The notes below the pieces were generated by a model. That model was not told where the DNA came from, searched no databases, and saw only the letters and a program-made list of their open reading frames with translations. A program made the translations under genes and the position numbers. Shown here in pieces: positions 63,054 through 64,000 of a stretch of 64,000 nucleotides of DNA. This DNA comes from Paludibacteraceae bacterium. GTDB taxonomy: Bacteria; Bacteroidota; Bacteroidia; Bacteroidales; Paludibacteraceae. Location of the stretch: assembly GCA_017456885.1 (NCBI GenBank), contig JAFTIM010000006.1, forward strand, positions 62,001-126,000. The letters are read 5' to 3'. How positions within the stretch are numbered: the stretch's first letter is position 1; each line of letters begins with the position of its first letter.

Positions 63054-63104
63054 ATTATAAAAACACAAATAAATCGCTAACTTTATACACTTGTTTATTT
63101 AGAT

Positions 63105-63791
63105 ATGCAAAGCGATAAATTTTTTTCAGAAAACATGAAGTTGGCTGATTTAATCACAACCAATTACAGCCTTATTTTAATGTTGCCACGCTTTAATATA
63201 CCATTAGGATTCGGCGAAAAAAGCGTGAAAGAAATATGTGAAAACAATGGCATTCCCGTTCAGTTTTTTTTGCTTATTTGCAACGTTTATACATTTGACA
63301 ACTATAAACCCTGCCATAACCATTTTGGAGATATGAGAATGCTAATCCCTTATCTTTTGGCATCTCACACTTATTATATACAGGAACGAATTCCTCACAT
63401 CGAACGCCATCTAAAGAAAATAGCCGATAAAATCGATAAAAAATACGGAGATGTCTTAAAACATTTTTTTTCAAACTACAAAAACGAAGTTGAAGAACAC
63501 TTTTCGTACGAGGAAAAAATTGTATTTCCTTACTTAAACGACTTAGAAAAAGGAACCGTAAACAAGCAATATACCATTAAAGAATTCTCAACTACCCATA
63601 GTAATATCGAAGACAAGTTAAACGATTTGATTCAGATTATTTTTAAGTATCTGCCTAAAAATACATTTTTAAACGAATCCATCGAGCTTATTTTTGATAT
63701 TATGCAATTATCAAACGATTTAAAAAAACATCAATTGATAGAGAATAAAGTATTGATTCCTTATGTTACGGTTTTAGAAGAAAGGTTATGA
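63105..63791 (+). CDS. Hemerythrin-domain protein, RIC/ScdA-like, with altered N-terminal domain
   Basis: A 228-residue cytoplasmic protein. The N-terminal part (about residues 10-60) resembles the ScdA_N/DUF542 domain (LADLITTNYSLILMLPRFNI), but where YtfE has YCCGGKQTL this protein has LGFGEKS, so the cysteine pair is missing. The hemerythrin part follows. Candidate diiron ligands are His in ASHTYYIQERIPHIERH, HFSYEEKIVFPYL (His, Glu), TTHSNIEDK (His) and KKHQLIENKVLIPY (His, Glu). RIC proteins repair iron-sulfur centres after nitric oxide or oxidative damage. The following gene overlaps by 4 nt and encodes a receiver-like protein, so sensing or signalling is also possible. Confidence 0.82.
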   Translation: MQSDKFFSENMKLADLITTNYSLILMLPRFNIPLGFGEKSVKEICENNGIPVQFFLLICNVYTFDNYKPCHNHFGDMRMLIPYLLASHTYYIQERIPHIERHLKKIADKIDKKYGDVLKHFFSNYKNEVEEHFSYEEKIVFPYLNDLEKGTVNKQYTIKEFSTTHSNIEDKLNDLIQIIFKYLPKNTFLNESIELIFDIMQLSNDLKKHQLIENKVLIPYVTVLEERL

Positions 63792-64000
63792 AAAAAGACT
63801 TAAAAATACTGATTATCGAGCCTTCGGAAATTATCACTCAAGGGTTGGTTTCAATTCTTAAGGAACAAAACTTTAATATTTGCGGTATAGAAAAAAACAC
63901 AACTCGATTAAAATCTTTATTAGAAGAAAAAAAACCGGATATGCTTATTGTAAACCCTACACTGAATGCACCTGACAATCGTTCTTCTTTATATCTTTTT
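63788..64000 (+). CDS. Receiver-domain-like protein, partial, lacks the phospho-acceptor Asp
   Basis: The start of a gene that runs off the window; 71 residues are visible. It begins MKKDLKILIIEPSEIITQGL and continues with LKSLLEEKKPDMLIVNPTLN. This is a receiver-domain layout as in LuxR/NarL-type response regulators, but the acidic pair of a normal receiver (usually VDD) reads IEP, and the phosphorylated Asp (usually LLD) reads VN. The ATG overlaps the hemerythrin gene stop (ATGA). A C-terminal helix-turn-helix output domain is expected from the family but lies outside the window. Transcription control without phosphorylation is an inference. Confidence 0.68.
   Translation, partial: MKKDLKILIIEPSEIITQGLVSILKEQNFNICGIEKNTTRLKSLLEEKKPDMLIVNPTLNAPDNRSSLYLF

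Noticed and set aside
62811-63068. Open frame crossing tRNA-Arg on the minus strand
   Set aside because: It is the well-known kind of false ORF that forms over a tRNA and its terminator (it reads IQTCNLLIRS).
1-64000. CRISPR arrays, insertion sequences, integrases or prophage genes
   Set aside because: None were found when reading both strands; no regularly spaced direct repeats and no transposase- or integrase-like proteins.

Overview
The window is chromosomal DNA of a Bacteroidota member, most likely order Bacteroidales. Three things point there. Many genes and all three tRNAs have the Bacteroidota -7 box TAnnTTTG, in places with TTTG 18-20 bases upstream. The gene set is typical of the phylum: GldH, a PorP/SprF-like protein, a type IX secretion (T9SS) C-terminal sorting tail, an OMP_b-brl-type receptor, a MetH-like protein, glycine-lipid acyltransferases and an HYC_CC_PP-type protein. 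Genes are packed with 1-4 nt overlaps and base composition is even. T9SS and gliding-type proteins argue for a family outside Bacteroidaceae, but I cannot name the genus. No phage, transposase or CRISPR array was seen.

Layout. 0-5 kb (minus): DMT transporter (cut by the window edge), THUMP methyltransferase, serine acetyltransferase, NadR-like kinase, glycyl-tRNA synthetase, tRNA-Cys. 5-9.5 kb (minus): Spy-like protein, probable anti-sigma factor, ECF sigma factor, a MetH reduced to its homocysteine domain, a small secreted protein, hisIE, hisA, tRNA-Leu. 9.5-16 kb: Xaa-Pro aminopeptidase, a decayed FISUMP gene with a palindromic repeat, two tandem mosaic Na+/Ca2+ antiporters, prfC and a DNA glycosylase. 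16-21.4 kb: a lipoprotein resembling a protease prodomain, coupled to a T9SS-exported subtilase; then, on the minus strand, a Big_2 lipoprotein, a LolC/E-like permease and rbfA.

21.5-35.8 kb (plus): S41 protease, MFS transporter, argB, argE-like M20 enzyme, thioredoxin, a TolB-like lipoprotein with a CXXCH motif, PepD, an outer-membrane receptor with a G8 tract in its promoter, an HD phosphohydrolase, a lipase-like lipoprotein and a PorP/SprF-like protein. 35.8-42.9 kb (minus): RecB/AddA-like helicase-nuclease, SUI1 factor, trmB, gldH, a RicT-like PSP1 protein and holB. 42.9-47.2 kb (minus): a frameshifted FISUMP lipoprotein, a candidate small RNA or attenuator, and a three-gene metal-handling operon (HYC_CC_PP-like, TonB receptor, HMA protein).

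47.2-53.3 kb: FAD-dependent protein, acyltransferase 3, DEAD-box helicase, M20 dipeptidase. 53.3-57.2 kb (plus): glsA/glsB-like acyltransferases, a sugar nucleotidyltransferase and galE. 57.2-62.8 kb (minus): ClC channel, polyprenyl-phosphate sugar transferase, threonylcarbamoyl-AMP synthase and TypA. 62.9-64 kb (plus): tRNA-Arg, a hemerythrin/RIC-like protein and a receiver-like protein lacking the phospho-acceptor aspartate, cut by the window end.

Most of the window is housekeeping. The items most worth a second look are the prodomain-like lipoprotein with its subtilase, the candidate small RNA at 43.8-44.0 kb, the G8 tract and hairpin in the 30.1 kb promoter, the truncated MetH, the metal operon with its upstream 15-bp palindrome, and the hemerythrin/pseudo-receiver pair.
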